Made by a program: the position numbers and the translations under genes. This document shows positions 15,105 through 22,824 of a stretch of DNA of 27,311 nt, one piece after another (position 1 is the stretch's first letter; every line of letters begins with the position of its first letter). Where the stretch lies: contig CAZTYH010000041.1 of NCBI GenBank assembly GCA_964617565.1, forward strand, positions 1-27,311, in the 5' to 3' direction. The DNA comes from JAKJGV01 sp964617565 (GTDB lineage: Bacteria; Verrucomicrobiota; Kiritimatiellia; CAIQIC01; JAGNIJ01). The notes below the pieces were generated by a model. That model did not search any database. It was not told the DNA's origin and saw nothing but the letters and a program-made list of their open reading frames with translations.

Positions 15105-16112
15105 GCCCCGATCTTCCATATGCCGGATCAATTCTTCCACCGTGCAGCTCGCGGTCCCGATCTTTCCGACCACGACGCCCGCTGCGTAATTCGCAAGCTC
15201 CGCGGCCTCCATCGGCGCCGCGCCCGCAGCCAGCGCCAGCACGCATACCGCAATAACCGTGTCGCCCGCGCCGCTGACGTCGAACACCTCTCGCGCGCGC
15301 GTCGGCACATGCCGCGGCGGCGCATCTTTTGAGGCCAGGTACATGCCCTGCGGTCCGAGCGTAATCAGCAGCATGCGCGGCGACCATTTTTCCATGAGTA
15401 TTTCGCCGACGCGCCGCAACGCGCGGTCTTCGAGCGGATTCGCATGGGCAGGTGTTTCCTTGATGCCGGCCATGATGAACGCTTCTTTGCGATTCGGTGT
15501 CGCTACCGTGATGCCGCGCACCACCAATTCATGATTGTCCTTGGGATCCAACCCGACAGGCACACCCAAATCGGACGCCTCGCGCAAGACGGCATCCACG
15601 ACGGCTTGCAGGATAACCCCTTTCCCATAATCTTCCAGAACCACGCCCGAGGACTTGCGGACCTCTTCGCGCAGCAAGCGGCAGAATTGCTCAACCAGTG
15701 CCGCATCTATTCCATCCGTCCCTTCCCAATCCACGCGCACCACCTGCTGGCGTTCGGCAATAATCCGCGTTTTGACGATCGTGTGCACCATGTCGCTCTC
15801 GATACAACCATTGCAGGAAACGCCTTCACGGTTGAGAATGCTTCGCAGTTCCCCTCCCGCGGCGTCCCTGCCGATAATCCCGCCGATAACCGCTGCGCCA
15901 CCCAGCGACCGGATATTCCACGCGACGTTGCTGGCGCCGCCCGGCATACTCTTTTCGCCGCTGACATGCACCACCGGTACCGGCGCCTCGGGGGATATGC
16001 GGCTGACGTTGCCGTAAATATAGCGGTCCAGCATCAGGTCCCCGACCACGAGGATCCGCTGCCGCCCGCACTCGGCAAGCACTTCTTTTGCCCTTTGAAC
16101 TGATATCGTCAT
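15087..16112 (-). CDS. rfaE1: D-glycero-beta-D-manno-heptose 7-phosphate kinase (RfaE1/HldE N-terminal type)
   Basis: Ribokinase/PfkB-family kinase that adds the 1-phosphate to heptose-7-phosphate on the way to ADP-heptose for the LPS inner core. The 341-residue protein shows ILVVGDLMLDRYIYGNVSRISPEAPVPV (residues 20-47, typical of RfaE1), PGGASNVAWNI, VLEDYGKGV, DPKDNHE, TPNRKEA and the catalytic GAGDT (281-285, Asp284). The nucleotidyltransferase half found in fused HldE is absent, so the adenylyl step must be encoded elsewhere. The ATG at 16112 has a GAGG site. The C-terminal residues run into the tandem repeat. Confidence 0.94.
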   Translation of the reverse strand: MTISVQRAKEVLAECGRQRILVVGDLMLDRYIYGNVSRISPEAPVPVVHVSGEKSMPGGASNVAWNIRSLGGAAVIGGIIGRDAAGGELRSILNREGVSCNGCIESDMVHTIVKTRIIAERQQVVRVDWEGTDGIDAALVEQFCRLLREEVRKSSGVVLEDYGKGVILQAVVDAVLREASDLGVPVGLDPKDNHELVVRGITVATPNRKEAFIMAGIKETPAHANPLEDRALRRVGEILMEKWSPRMLLITLGPQGMYLASKDAPPRHVPTRAREVFDVSGAGDTVIAVCVLALAAGAAPMEAAELANYAAGVVVGKIGTASCTVEELIRHMEDRGDGEME

Positions 16113-16134
16113 GTGATCCTCGTTCACCTTGAGC

Positions 16135-16953
16135 TTATTTTTCCGGGGGCACACCCTTCACCCAGAAATCATCGCCTGGCCCCATCACCGAATGAATCAG
16201 TATATGAACGTTTGCAATTGGAATCCGCACCGAAATTTTGGTGATCAGCCGGCGCGGGTCGAGCGAAACCCACATCCACGCGCGCCCTTTATGCCGCACA
16301 AACAATCCGCCGAATTCGGCCACCGGCTCGATCCGCATGCTGTCCAACCAGCCGTAGTCCGAAACACGGAATCGCTCGACACGTTCAGACTTGACTTCAA
16401 GGTCGTAGATTTTTTCGTCGGCCATGACTTGGAACTTGAGATGTTCTCCCGGCTCAAACACGGCTTTCGGCCGCATGTAATACATGAACGAAAGCAGGTC
16501 CCGCGTGTCGGCTGCGATCTCCAGCTCTTTTTCCTTATCGTTCTTGTAATTCTTCCATACGGCTTTGCCGGCCTCGTGGTCAAAAATCGTTTCCTCGTGT
16601 GTCCAGTAACGCCCTTCCTTCAGCTTCTTCGTGAACTTCACGGGCAAGAAAGTGTCAACGTCAATGATCGTTTCGAGGAAGTCGTCCACCGGGTAGAATT
16701 TCGACAAAAAATCGTTGGAGCGCGTACGGATCCGGATCGCCAGGCGTGTCTTCCCGTCAACTTCAACCAATTCATTGGTTACGTGCGCGTACGCAACCGG
16801 GATCACGCCCCAATAGGCGCGATACTCCATTCCCTCTCCGATGGGAAACCAAAGCCTGGCCTGCGCATCCTCCGGGGTCAGGATCTCCGCTGCGCCGCGG
16901 CAGACCGTGAGCGAGAGGATCAGCAACACGAGCACTGAAAGATGATGTTTCAT
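16135..16953 (-). CDS. DUF3108 domain-containing exported protein
   Basis: A 272-residue protein of unknown function with an N-terminal signal peptide (HHLSVLVLLILSLTVCRGAA), so likely periplasmic. The body is beta-rich and fits the DUF3108 family: FPIGEGMEYRAYWGVIPVAYAHV, IRIRTRSNDFLSKFYPVDDFLETIIDVDTFLPVKFTKKL, a central DLLSFMYYMRP and VEPVAEFGG-like strands. Family members are often near cell-envelope genes, but their molecular role is not established. ATG at 16953 is chosen; an in-frame GTG at 16980 with a nearby GAAGG is possible. About 100 bp separates it from the gene upstream, so a separate promoter may exist. It is followed by rfaE1 after 22 bp. Confidence 0.78.
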   Translation of the reverse strand: MKHHLSVLVLLILSLTVCRGAAEILTPEDAQARLWFPIGEGMEYRAYWGVIPVAYAHVTNELVEVDGKTRLAIRIRTRSNDFLSKFYPVDDFLETIIDVDTFLPVKFTKKLKEGRYWTHEETIFDHEAGKAVWKNYKNDKEKELEIAADTRDLLSFMYYMRPKAVFEPGEHLKFQVMADEKIYDLEVKSERVERFRVSDYGWLDSMRIEPVAEFGGLFVRHKGRAWMWVSLDPRRLITKISVRIPIANVHILIHSVMGPGDDFWVKGVPPEK

Positions 16954-17056
16954 GAATCGTCTATCGCCTGAATGCTTCACACCTTCGCAGCGATTTGCGT
17001 TGTATCATCCGGACCTGTAAAATCGAAGCACGAAATCGCGCCCGCCGTCTTTCCAA

Positions 17057-18166
17057 TCATCGCTTTTTCACCAGCGCCACGCGTTTTTCATAAGCTTCAC
17101 GCGCAACACGAACATCCTCGAGAAAGCGCGGCAATTCTCCGAGCGTCAAAGCCTGAGGCCCGTCCACAAGGGCTTTCGCGGGCTCCGGATGAAAATCAAC
17201 CAACACCATGTTCGCCCCGGCAATCACGCCCTGGGCCGTGGCATGCATGACATCAAGAATGCCGTCCGGCGCCACGTCGCGCGATCCCACGGAATGGGAG
17301 GGATCAATACATACCGGCATGCGCGTCAAGCGATGCACCACCGGCACATGAGCGAAGTCCACGAAATTGCGGTGCGGATCGCCCGCGTTGCTTTTCATGC
17401 CGCGCAGGCAAAACACGACGTTGCGATTGCCCTCGCTCGCGAGATATTCGGCCGCGTTCAGCGATTCTTCCAGCGTAATGCCGAACCCGCGCTTGAGCAG
17501 CACCGGGAAGTCCTGCTGACGGCCCACGCTCTTCAGCAATTCGAAATTCTGAATATTACGCGTGCCGATCTGCAGCATCACGCCTGTAGGATGACCTGTT
17601 TCACGCAGTGCGTTTCGGATTTCATCCACGTGGGTATCATGCGTGATCTCCATCGCGATCACCCTGATGCCGTATTTTCCCGCCAACCGGAAAACATACG
17701 GAAGGCATTCCCTGCCATGCCCCTGGAACGAATAGGGACTCGTGCGGGGTTTGTACGCTCCCATGCGCGTGCAGGTCTGACCGTTATCGCGGAGCGCCTG
17801 CATCATCGCCTCCACATGCTCCGGCGTGGACACGGCGCAAAGGCCCGCAAAAACATGAAGATTATCCTGCGCGAAACGGACTCCGTTATATTCAAACGAT
17901 GTGGCGCGGGAGTCGTCCTTGTGCCGACCCAGCACGCGGTAGGGTTGCGAAACCTTGACTACACGCTCCACCGTCGGAAGGCTCCGCATTTCCTCGATGA
18001 CCAGCCCGGCCGTGTCGCCGATGAGATAAACCTCCGTCAACGTCTGCTGCGCGCCGTGCACCGTGTGAACACGCGACTTGATATTCTGCAGATTCGAAAG
18101 CGCTTCCATCAACTTCCTGTATTCCGCGCCTTGCGGATCCGTATTCGCTTCAAGAATCAGTATCAT
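17057..18166 (-). CDS. Divergent DAHP synthase (3-deoxy-7-phosphoheptulonate synthase-like)
   Basis: Related to type I-beta DAHP synthases, which condense phosphoenolpyruvate with erythrose-4-phosphate in the first shikimate step. The 369 residues have an N-terminal ferredoxin-like domain (about 1-80, ending VVKVSQPYRVLGR) as in Thermotoga-type regulated enzymes, then the aldolase barrel. Strong matches are MGAYKPRTSPYSFQGHG (136-151), QIGTRNIQNFELL (199-211), VLLKRGFGITLEE and DPSHSVGSRD (288-297). Several near-invariant motifs are changed: AGPCSVE is AGLCAVS (Cys110 kept), and the metal-binding glutamate before HPEP is Asp324, with His291 and Asp335 kept. CERG is CLRG. It could be a true but divergent synthase or a paralogue with another substrate. 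The ATG overlaps the holA stop (ATGA). Confidence 0.82.
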   Translation of the reverse strand: MILILEANTDPQGAEYRKLMEALSNLQNIKSRVHTVHGAQQTLTEVYLIGDTAGLVIEEMRSLPTVERVVKVSQPYRVLGRHKDDSRATSFEYNGVRFAQDNLHVFAGLCAVSTPEHVEAMMQALRDNGQTCTRMGAYKPRTSPYSFQGHGRECLPYVFRLAGKYGIRVIAMEITHDTHVDEIRNALRETGHPTGVMLQIGTRNIQNFELLKSVGRQQDFPVLLKRGFGITLEESLNAAEYLASEGNRNVVFCLRGMKSNAGDPHRNFVDFAHVPVVHRLTRMPVCIDPSHSVGSRDVAPDGILDVMHATAQGVIAGANMVLVDFHPEPAKALVDGPQALTLGELPRFLEDVRVAREAYEKRVALVKKR

Positions 18167-19353
18167 CCTGTTTTCCTGCTTTGTTGTTCTTCTTTCCCAA
18201 GCAACTTTAAAACCAGAAACTCCATCAGCATCCCCGGCGGCAACGAAGAAGAGAACATCGTTTCATGCGTCTTCAACACGACCGCCTGCATGCGGGCCAA
18301 TTCGCTCTTCGTGTAGTTTGCCGCCTGCGACGCGAGCTTGGATGCGCGGAACCAGTGCATCGAACGCGGATCTTTCGGCAACGCGCCCAGGACCACGTCC
18401 GCCTCTTCCGACGTGGACCAGTCCGTCGAGACCCGGTAGCCTTCGCGCCGGAGCCGCAACCATTTCCTGTCCAGGCACTCCCTGAAAACAATCAACTCGC
18501 GGAAAAGGGATTCCAGCCCGATAATCAGACCCACCGCGTTCTCTCCCTGGTAGAGCAGTTGCCGCAGTGTATCCAGCGCGGCCGCGATATCGCGATTGCC
18601 CACCGCTTCGGCAAGATCGAAGACGCCCGCTTCGCGCGTGGAGCAGACCACCGCGCGCACGTCATCCACCCGCACATCCCTGCGCTCACCCAGGTAGGTC
18701 GCCAGTTTCTCCACTTCCTGCACGATCTGTCTCGAATCCGCGCCCGTCCGTTCCGTAAACTCCTCGATCACATCGTCCCGCGCGCTCAACCCCGCCTTCC
18801 GAAATGCTGCCATTGCCGTCTCGCGGGTGTGCTCCTCAACCTGGTAGCCCTTGTCCGGCAGCCCGTATTCCTGGACGGAACCGGAAGACTGGCAGGCCTT
18901 GAAGAAAGCGGATCGCTTATCCACCTTGCCCGCGCTGATCACAAGCACTTGCCCCTGCGGCAATCCGGCGCGGACTAATTCCGCCAATTGCCCGACCGCG
19001 GTCTTCGTGTCCTGCGCTTCGCTCGCCTGAGAGGTGCCGAAGAAGTTGGAATCCTTCAACCAGACCACTTTCCTGCCACCCAGGAATCCGAGCGTTTGAA
19101 CGCCCTCGATGCACCGCCGGACAGCCGTAACCGCCTCCGCGGCGTTGTCCACGCGGGCTTCGATTACCTCAAGTCCGAAAGCCTGGTCCGCCGCGGGGCA
19201 CAAACGATTCACTAGCGCGCGGCTGTTTTCGCTCACGAGATATTCATCCGTGCCGAAAACCAGGTGCACTGCCGCGCCGCCATCCGATCCGGATGATACC
19301 GCCGCCTGCGGCTTGCCCTGTTTTGTTCCCGTCCTGGATTTACCCGCAGCCAT
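18163..19353 (-). CDS. holA: DNA polymerase III delta subunit
   Basis: Delta subunit of the clamp loader, which opens the beta clamp for loading on DNA. The 396-residue length is a little above the usual 330-350 because of a low-complexity N-terminal tail (about 25 residues) and internal insertions. Matches to the family include VHLVFGTDEYLVSENSRALV, TLGFLGGRKVVWLKDSNFF, AFFKACQSSGSVQEYGLP, ARDDVIEEFTERTGADSRQIVQEVEKLATYLG, REAGVFDLAEAVGNRDIAAALDTLRQLLYQGENAVGLIIGLESLFRELIVF and a C-terminal helical bundle. The start abuts the stop of the peptidase gene and its stop overlaps the next gene, so it is firmly within an operon. Confidence 0.9.
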   Translation of the reverse strand: MAAGKSRTGTKQGKPQAAVSSGSDGGAAVHLVFGTDEYLVSENSRALVNRLCPAADQAFGLEVIEARVDNAAEAVTAVRRCIEGVQTLGFLGGRKVVWLKDSNFFGTSQASEAQDTKTAVGQLAELVRAGLPQGQVLVISAGKVDKRSAFFKACQSSGSVQEYGLPDKGYQVEEHTRETAMAAFRKAGLSARDDVIEEFTERTGADSRQIVQEVEKLATYLGERRDVRVDDVRAVVCSTREAGVFDLAEAVGNRDIAAALDTLRQLLYQGENAVGLIIGLESLFRELIVFRECLDRKWLRLRREGYRVSTDWSTSEEADVVLGALPKDPRSMHWFRASKLASQAANYTKSELARMQAVVLKTHETMFSSSLPPGMLMEFLVLKLLGKEEQQSRKTG

Positions 19354-20232
19354 CTAGTCGTCTTCCTTCCCCGTCAAATTGCGCTCATACTCCTCCGCCA
19401 GCCAGCGAAAATCGTATTCGGAAAACCCGAAACGATCACGCAGATACGCGTCCCATGAAAGCGTCTCTTCCGTCACTCCGGCGACAAAGTGATGCAGTTT
19501 ACCGTAACCTATATTTCGTGCAATAGCGCGCACAAGGGCCTCGCTCTGCCGGTAAAAAGCCTCCGCTTCCGGACCCGGCGCCGGATAATCGGCTGTTTTC
19601 ATGAGTTTTGCGAGATCGCTCACAGGCGGGGGCGCATCGCCCCACCGCCGCGATAACTGCCAACCCATTTTCAGACGATACGCTTCGGCGATGTCCCACC
19701 CCAGGCAGCCTGCCAGTCCTTCATCGAGCCAGACGGGCACGAGAGAACCCCAGAGCTGCCAGACCCGGTAGTGTACGACCTCGTGCGCAATCCGCACGGC
19801 AACATCCGCCGTGCTCCCACTCTGCATCACGAAAATCTCGTTCTCGGACTGAATAGCCAACCCGTCGCGACGCCGGTCCGCTTTCCGCAACACCCGGGCC
19901 CACATCTCTTCATCCACGGAAAATATCCTGCCCTTTCGGCCCCCCGTCGCGCCGGGAAGAAATTCAACCGCGCGCGCATAGGCAAATTCCGCTGCGTTCT
20001 GTATCGCCGCGAGATGGCTCGCATCCGAGGCGTAACAGATAAAATGGCGAGACTCGGCGCATACCCAACCGACCCTGCCCATTTTCAGAACCTTGCGGGC
20101 AAATGGCGATAAATCATCGGCCGCGCCGCCGCCTGTGCGCAATACGATCCACAGGCCGAGCATCACAACCAGGAACGCGACGATGCCGGCAACCGCCACC
20201 ACATGCCGCTTTGAATTTAGGTATGGCCCCAT
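19354..20232 (-). CDS. Membrane-anchored peptidase MA-like (gluzincin) protein
   Basis: A 292-residue predicted zinc metallopeptidase. One N-terminal helix (about residues 11-31, VVAVAGIVAFLVVMLGLWIV) anchors it, with the domain most likely outside the cytoplasm. The zinc motif HEVVH is at 150-154, and the third ligand is probably Glu171 in WLDEGLA, the gluzincin arrangement seen in the peptidase MA family. The preceding SSRHF-like strand (CAESRHFICYASD) is also typical. Substrate is unknown. The stop touches the holA start. There is no strong ribosome site at the ATG. Confidence 0.78.
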   Translation of the reverse strand: MGPYLNSKRHVVAVAGIVAFLVVMLGLWIVLRTGGGAADDLSPFARKVLKMGRVGWVCAESRHFICYASDASHLAAIQNAAEFAYARAVEFLPGATGGRKGRIFSVDEEMWARVLRKADRRRDGLAIQSENEIFVMQSGSTADVAVRIAHEVVHYRVWQLWGSLVPVWLDEGLAGCLGWDIAEAYRLKMGWQLSRRWGDAPPPVSDLAKLMKTADYPAPGPEAEAFYRQSEALVRAIARNIGYGKLHHFVAGVTEETLSWDAYLRDRFGFSEYDFRWLAEEYERNLTGKEDD

Positions 20233-20276
20233 ATCGCGCGATTCTGCCCCCGATAACCGGACATGTCACGATTTCA

Positions 20277-21236
20277 TCAATCCAATCCCGCGACAAAATC
20301 CTTCACGGCCACAGCCCACTCCTCCGGATGACTTGAAACGCATGACTCGTGCCCCGTGCCGGCAAAGACCACGAAACTTTTCCGCTCACCCACGGCGTCA
20401 TACACGCGACGCGCTTCCTCCACGCGCGCCCTTGAATCAACTTCGCCGTGAAGGAAAAGAATGGGACAGTTTACACTGCGCGCGTACATTTCCGGGTTGT
20501 GCGCGAACCCGTCGAAACCGACTTCGCGCCCGCCCCAGTACACAAGCAATTCGGCATTTGGAAAACCCGGGACTCCCATGGCCTTGAACCGATTGCGCAC
20601 CGTATTTAACATGCGATCGAAAACCGCTTCGACAATCACGCCGTCCGGCTGCACGTCATGGACATGCATCGCGCGCAAAATGGCCGCGCCGCCCATGGAC
20701 TGTCCATAGAGAATGATGTGCGAATGAGGAAGCGATTCGGAAGCGGCCCTGAAGGCCAACGCCACGTCGTCTGCCTCGTGATAGCCGAAACTCGTGTAGG
20801 ATTCAGACGAATCCCCCGATCCACGGAAGTCAACAAGCAACACGGAAAAACCCAGGGCCATAAACGCCCTCGTTTCGGGGAGCAGCGAGGATTTCTCGGC
20901 CCCATAGCCATGAAACAGAATCGCGAGCGGGCTCCCGTCCTTGTTTGGACAATACCAGGCCCCAAGAACCGGGCCGCTTTCATCGCCGATTCGGAGCGCC
21001 TTGAATTCAATTCCCCAGTTCATCGGGACCACGGACGCATACGGGCGCGGCAGGTTGACCCCCTTGAACAGCGTCCGCAGCTTTCCGCCTCCCGAAAGCT
21101 CTTCCGGCTTCGGCGTGCGGGGACCACCATCCGCATAACGCATCATGGCGCGCGCATGCCGGCGCGACAATGCATTCAACCCTGCGAAAGCCCCGAGGAG
21201 CAGCAGGATTGCCGTAATAAAGATGATCCTCTTCAT
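20277..21236 (-). CDS. Alpha/beta hydrolase, membrane-anchored (BEM46/ABHD13-like)
   Basis: A 319-residue serine hydrolase with an N-terminal hydrophobic segment (IIFITAILLLLGAFAGLNAL) that may be a signal anchor. The oxyanion region is ILFHGYGAEKSS (about 107-118), the nucleophile is Ser180 in LYGQSMGGAAI, the acid is probably Asp267 in FLHGEVDSR, and the histidine is His296 in AGTGHESC. The whole triad is present. Substrate is not predictable. The ATG has an AGAGGA ribosome site. It is the first gene of the long minus-strand run and diverges from the zinc-ribbon gene, with 139 bp between the start codons. Confidence 0.85.
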   Translation of the reverse strand: MKRIIFITAILLLLGAFAGLNALSRRHARAMMRYADGGPRTPKPEELSGGGKLRTLFKGVNLPRPYASVVPMNWGIEFKALRIGDESGPVLGAWYCPNKDGSPLAILFHGYGAEKSSLLPETRAFMALGFSVLLVDFRGSGDSSESYTSFGYHEADDVALAFRAASESLPHSHIILYGQSMGGAAILRAMHVHDVQPDGVIVEAVFDRMLNTVRNRFKAMGVPGFPNAELLVYWGGREVGFDGFAHNPEMYARSVNCPILFLHGEVDSRARVEEARRVYDAVGERKSFVVFAGTGHESCVSSHPEEWAVAVKDFVAGLD

Positions 21237-21375
21237 CGTCCTCTCTCTCCATCACGCCCAACCGCTTAAACAACCCCGCCCCGTTGCGCAAGCGCACATT
21301 CAGGTCCGCTTGACACCCCGCAACAGGCTGTGTCATCCTTCATCGAGTCGAGATTACCGCGCAACGGAGGATACC

Positions 21376-21900
21376 GTGGGCCAAATTATCTTCAAATGCA
21401 AGGCGTGCGGAACAAAGCTTTCAGCGGAATTGGACGAGGCGGGGGCCGACTTTGAATGCCCCAAGTGCGGCGAGGAACAGGTTGTCCCCGGCACCCAGGC
21501 CCAGGCTCACGGTTCCGCACAAACATCTCCCGGCACCCCCGTACACACACGCAGCGCTTCCGGAATGCCGGTGATTCATATCCCAAAGCGAAAGATTTCC
21601 ATTTCGACGCCCGAGGAGGAGGAAGAAGAAGAAGATTTTTACGAGGAAGAAGAGGTCGGCGGCGTCGGCCTGGCACTGTTCGCCGTGGCGCTCGGTACGG
21701 CCGGCCTGCTCCTGTGCGTCATTTCCATGGTCTGGATGTTTCTCTCCCAGAGCCTCGGGGATAGCTGGTGGATTTCACTGCTCGTTTTCCTCGCCACGTT
21801 CCTGATGGGCCTTATGGGACTGGTCCTCGCCCAACTCGCCCGGCTTGTGGTACGGCTCGCGGACCGCGTTTCCCAGCTCGGGTACGAGGAAGAGGAATAG
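21376..21900 (+). CDS. Zinc-ribbon membrane protein with acidic linker
   Basis: A 174-residue protein of unknown function. The N-terminal rubredoxin-like zinc ribbon has Cys8, Cys11, Cys28 and Cys31 (KCKACG and ECPKCG). It is followed by a Pro/Ser/Thr-rich linker, a strongly acidic run (about residues 76-93), two hydrophobic helices (GLALFAVALGTAGLLLCVISM and SLLVFLATFLMGLMGLVLAQLA) and another acidic tail. The ribbon probably faces the cytoplasm. The start is GTG at 21376 with GGAGG 5 nt upstream. It is followed after 2 bp by the LolA-like gene, so the two are probably co-expressed. Confidence 0.8.
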   Translation: MGQIIFKCKACGTKLSAELDEAGADFECPKCGEEQVVPGTQAQAHGSAQTSPGTPVHTRSASGMPVIHIPKRKISISTPEEEEEEEDFYEEEEVGGVGLALFAVALGTAGLLLCVISMVWMFLSQSLGDSWWISLLVFLATFLMGLMGLVLAQLARLVVRLADRVSQLGYEEEE

Positions 21901-21902
21901 TG

Positions 21903-22688
21903 ATGGCCGTGCGACGCCTGCGCTCCGCCTTGTTTCCGGCTTTCGCGGTGTGTTGCATTGCAACCGCGCTGATATTCCCGTCGCGCGCAGAGGCTCAAAC
22001 CGTTGCCGAGCGCGTTTACGACAGTTACGACAGCGTGACCTCCCTCGTCTGCCAGGTCCGTAAAGATACCGAATCGCCCGTCGGCAAAATGCGGACCCTG
22101 AGCCGCGTCTATTACCAGCGGCCGGACCGCCTGCACGTTGAGAACGTCTCGCCGGTCAAGCGCAGGATCGTCAGCGACGGTTCGGTTTTCTACAGCTATA
22201 TAGAGGGCGACCCGCGCGGCTTTTCGCGGCCGGTCCACCTGCTCGACGAGGAAATGCAGATCCAATTGCGCAAGGTGCCGGGGACGGCCATGGATCACCT
22301 GCACCGGTTGCGGGACCTGCCCGAAACGGATGTCGAAGCGGAAGAAGGCTTTCCCGTCAGGAAAGGATATCGGAAGGGCGACCTCTTCGTCGTGCTTTCG
22401 CTCGACGCGCAGGACCGTCTGGCCCGCATCGAATTCTACCGTGACGAGACGATGAGCGTACGAACCGCCGAGTATCGCTACAGTGCATTCACCGAAGCGG
22501 TTCCCGGCGCATGGATCCCCACGCTTTCCGAGGGGACCATGGACAACGCCGGCACCATCACGCGCGAGACCAGCCGCGTGGACAACCTCGCGGTCAACGG
22601 CCCGATCCCCGAAAACCTCTTCGTCGCCGGCCCCTTCTTCAAACGGGTCAAGTTCGTGGACAGCTTCGAAAAAATCTACGACCTGTAA
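21903..22688 (+). CDS. LolA-like periplasmic protein
   Basis: A 261-residue exported protein with a signal peptide (ALFPAFAVCCIATALIFPSRAEA). The mature part fits the LolA/LppX fold: a helix with DSYDSVTSLVCQVRKDT, strand pairs MRTLSRVYYQRPDRLHVENVSPVKRRIVSDGSVFYSYI, the helix PETDVEAEEGF, and later strands LVVLSLDAQDRLARIEFYRD-like and SEGTMDNAGTITRETSRVDNLAVNGPIPENLFV. The family carries lipoproteins or other lipids across the periplasm. This one is longer than classical LolA and may be a paralogue, so I give no symbol. The ATG at 21903 has GAGGA 6 nt upstream. Confidence 0.75.
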   Translation: MAVRRLRSALFPAFAVCCIATALIFPSRAEAQTVAERVYDSYDSVTSLVCQVRKDTESPVGKMRTLSRVYYQRPDRLHVENVSPVKRRIVSDGSVFYSYIEGDPRGFSRPVHLLDEEMQIQLRKVPGTAMDHLHRLRDLPETDVEAEEGFPVRKGYRKGDLFVVLSLDAQDRLARIEFYRDETMSVRTAEYRYSAFTEAVPGAWIPTLSEGTMDNAGTITRETSRVDNLAVNGPIPENLFVAGPFFKRVKFVDSFEKIYDL

Positions 22689-22779
22689 TCGCAGCGGGGT
22701 CAATCCTTGAAGGTCCGCGCAGGCCACAACGGGATTGCCGGCCCACTCATACGCAATTTTTCCTTGTTTCCTTCTCAGC

Positions 22780-22810
22780 ACTCCAATACTCCATTACCCA
22801 GCACTCCGGG
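22780..22810. repeat. Second, degenerate ACTCCATY octamer repeat
   Basis: About four units in the space between the LolA-like gene and trpD: two good octamers (22780-22787 and 22788-22795), a degenerate 7-mer and a third ACTCC unit. It is the same type as the array at 15073-15104. It ends just before the trpD ribosome site. The rest of this 136-bp spacer shows no clear promoter or terminator. Confidence 0.6.
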
Positions 22811-22824
22811 AAGAAGGGGACAAC

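Noticed and set aside
15087..16112. Fused HldE (kinase plus adenylyltransferase)
   Set aside because: The frame ends after the kinase domain; no nucleotidyltransferase domain follows.
21310..21338. Perfect TTGACA as a promoter for the zinc-ribbon gene
   Set aside because: The sequence 16-18 nt downstream does not resemble a -10 box, so the promoter cannot be supported.
21639..22781. Minus-strand frame of 380 codons
   Set aside because: Antisense of the zinc-ribbon and LolA-like genes, both of which have ribosome sites and recognisable features.
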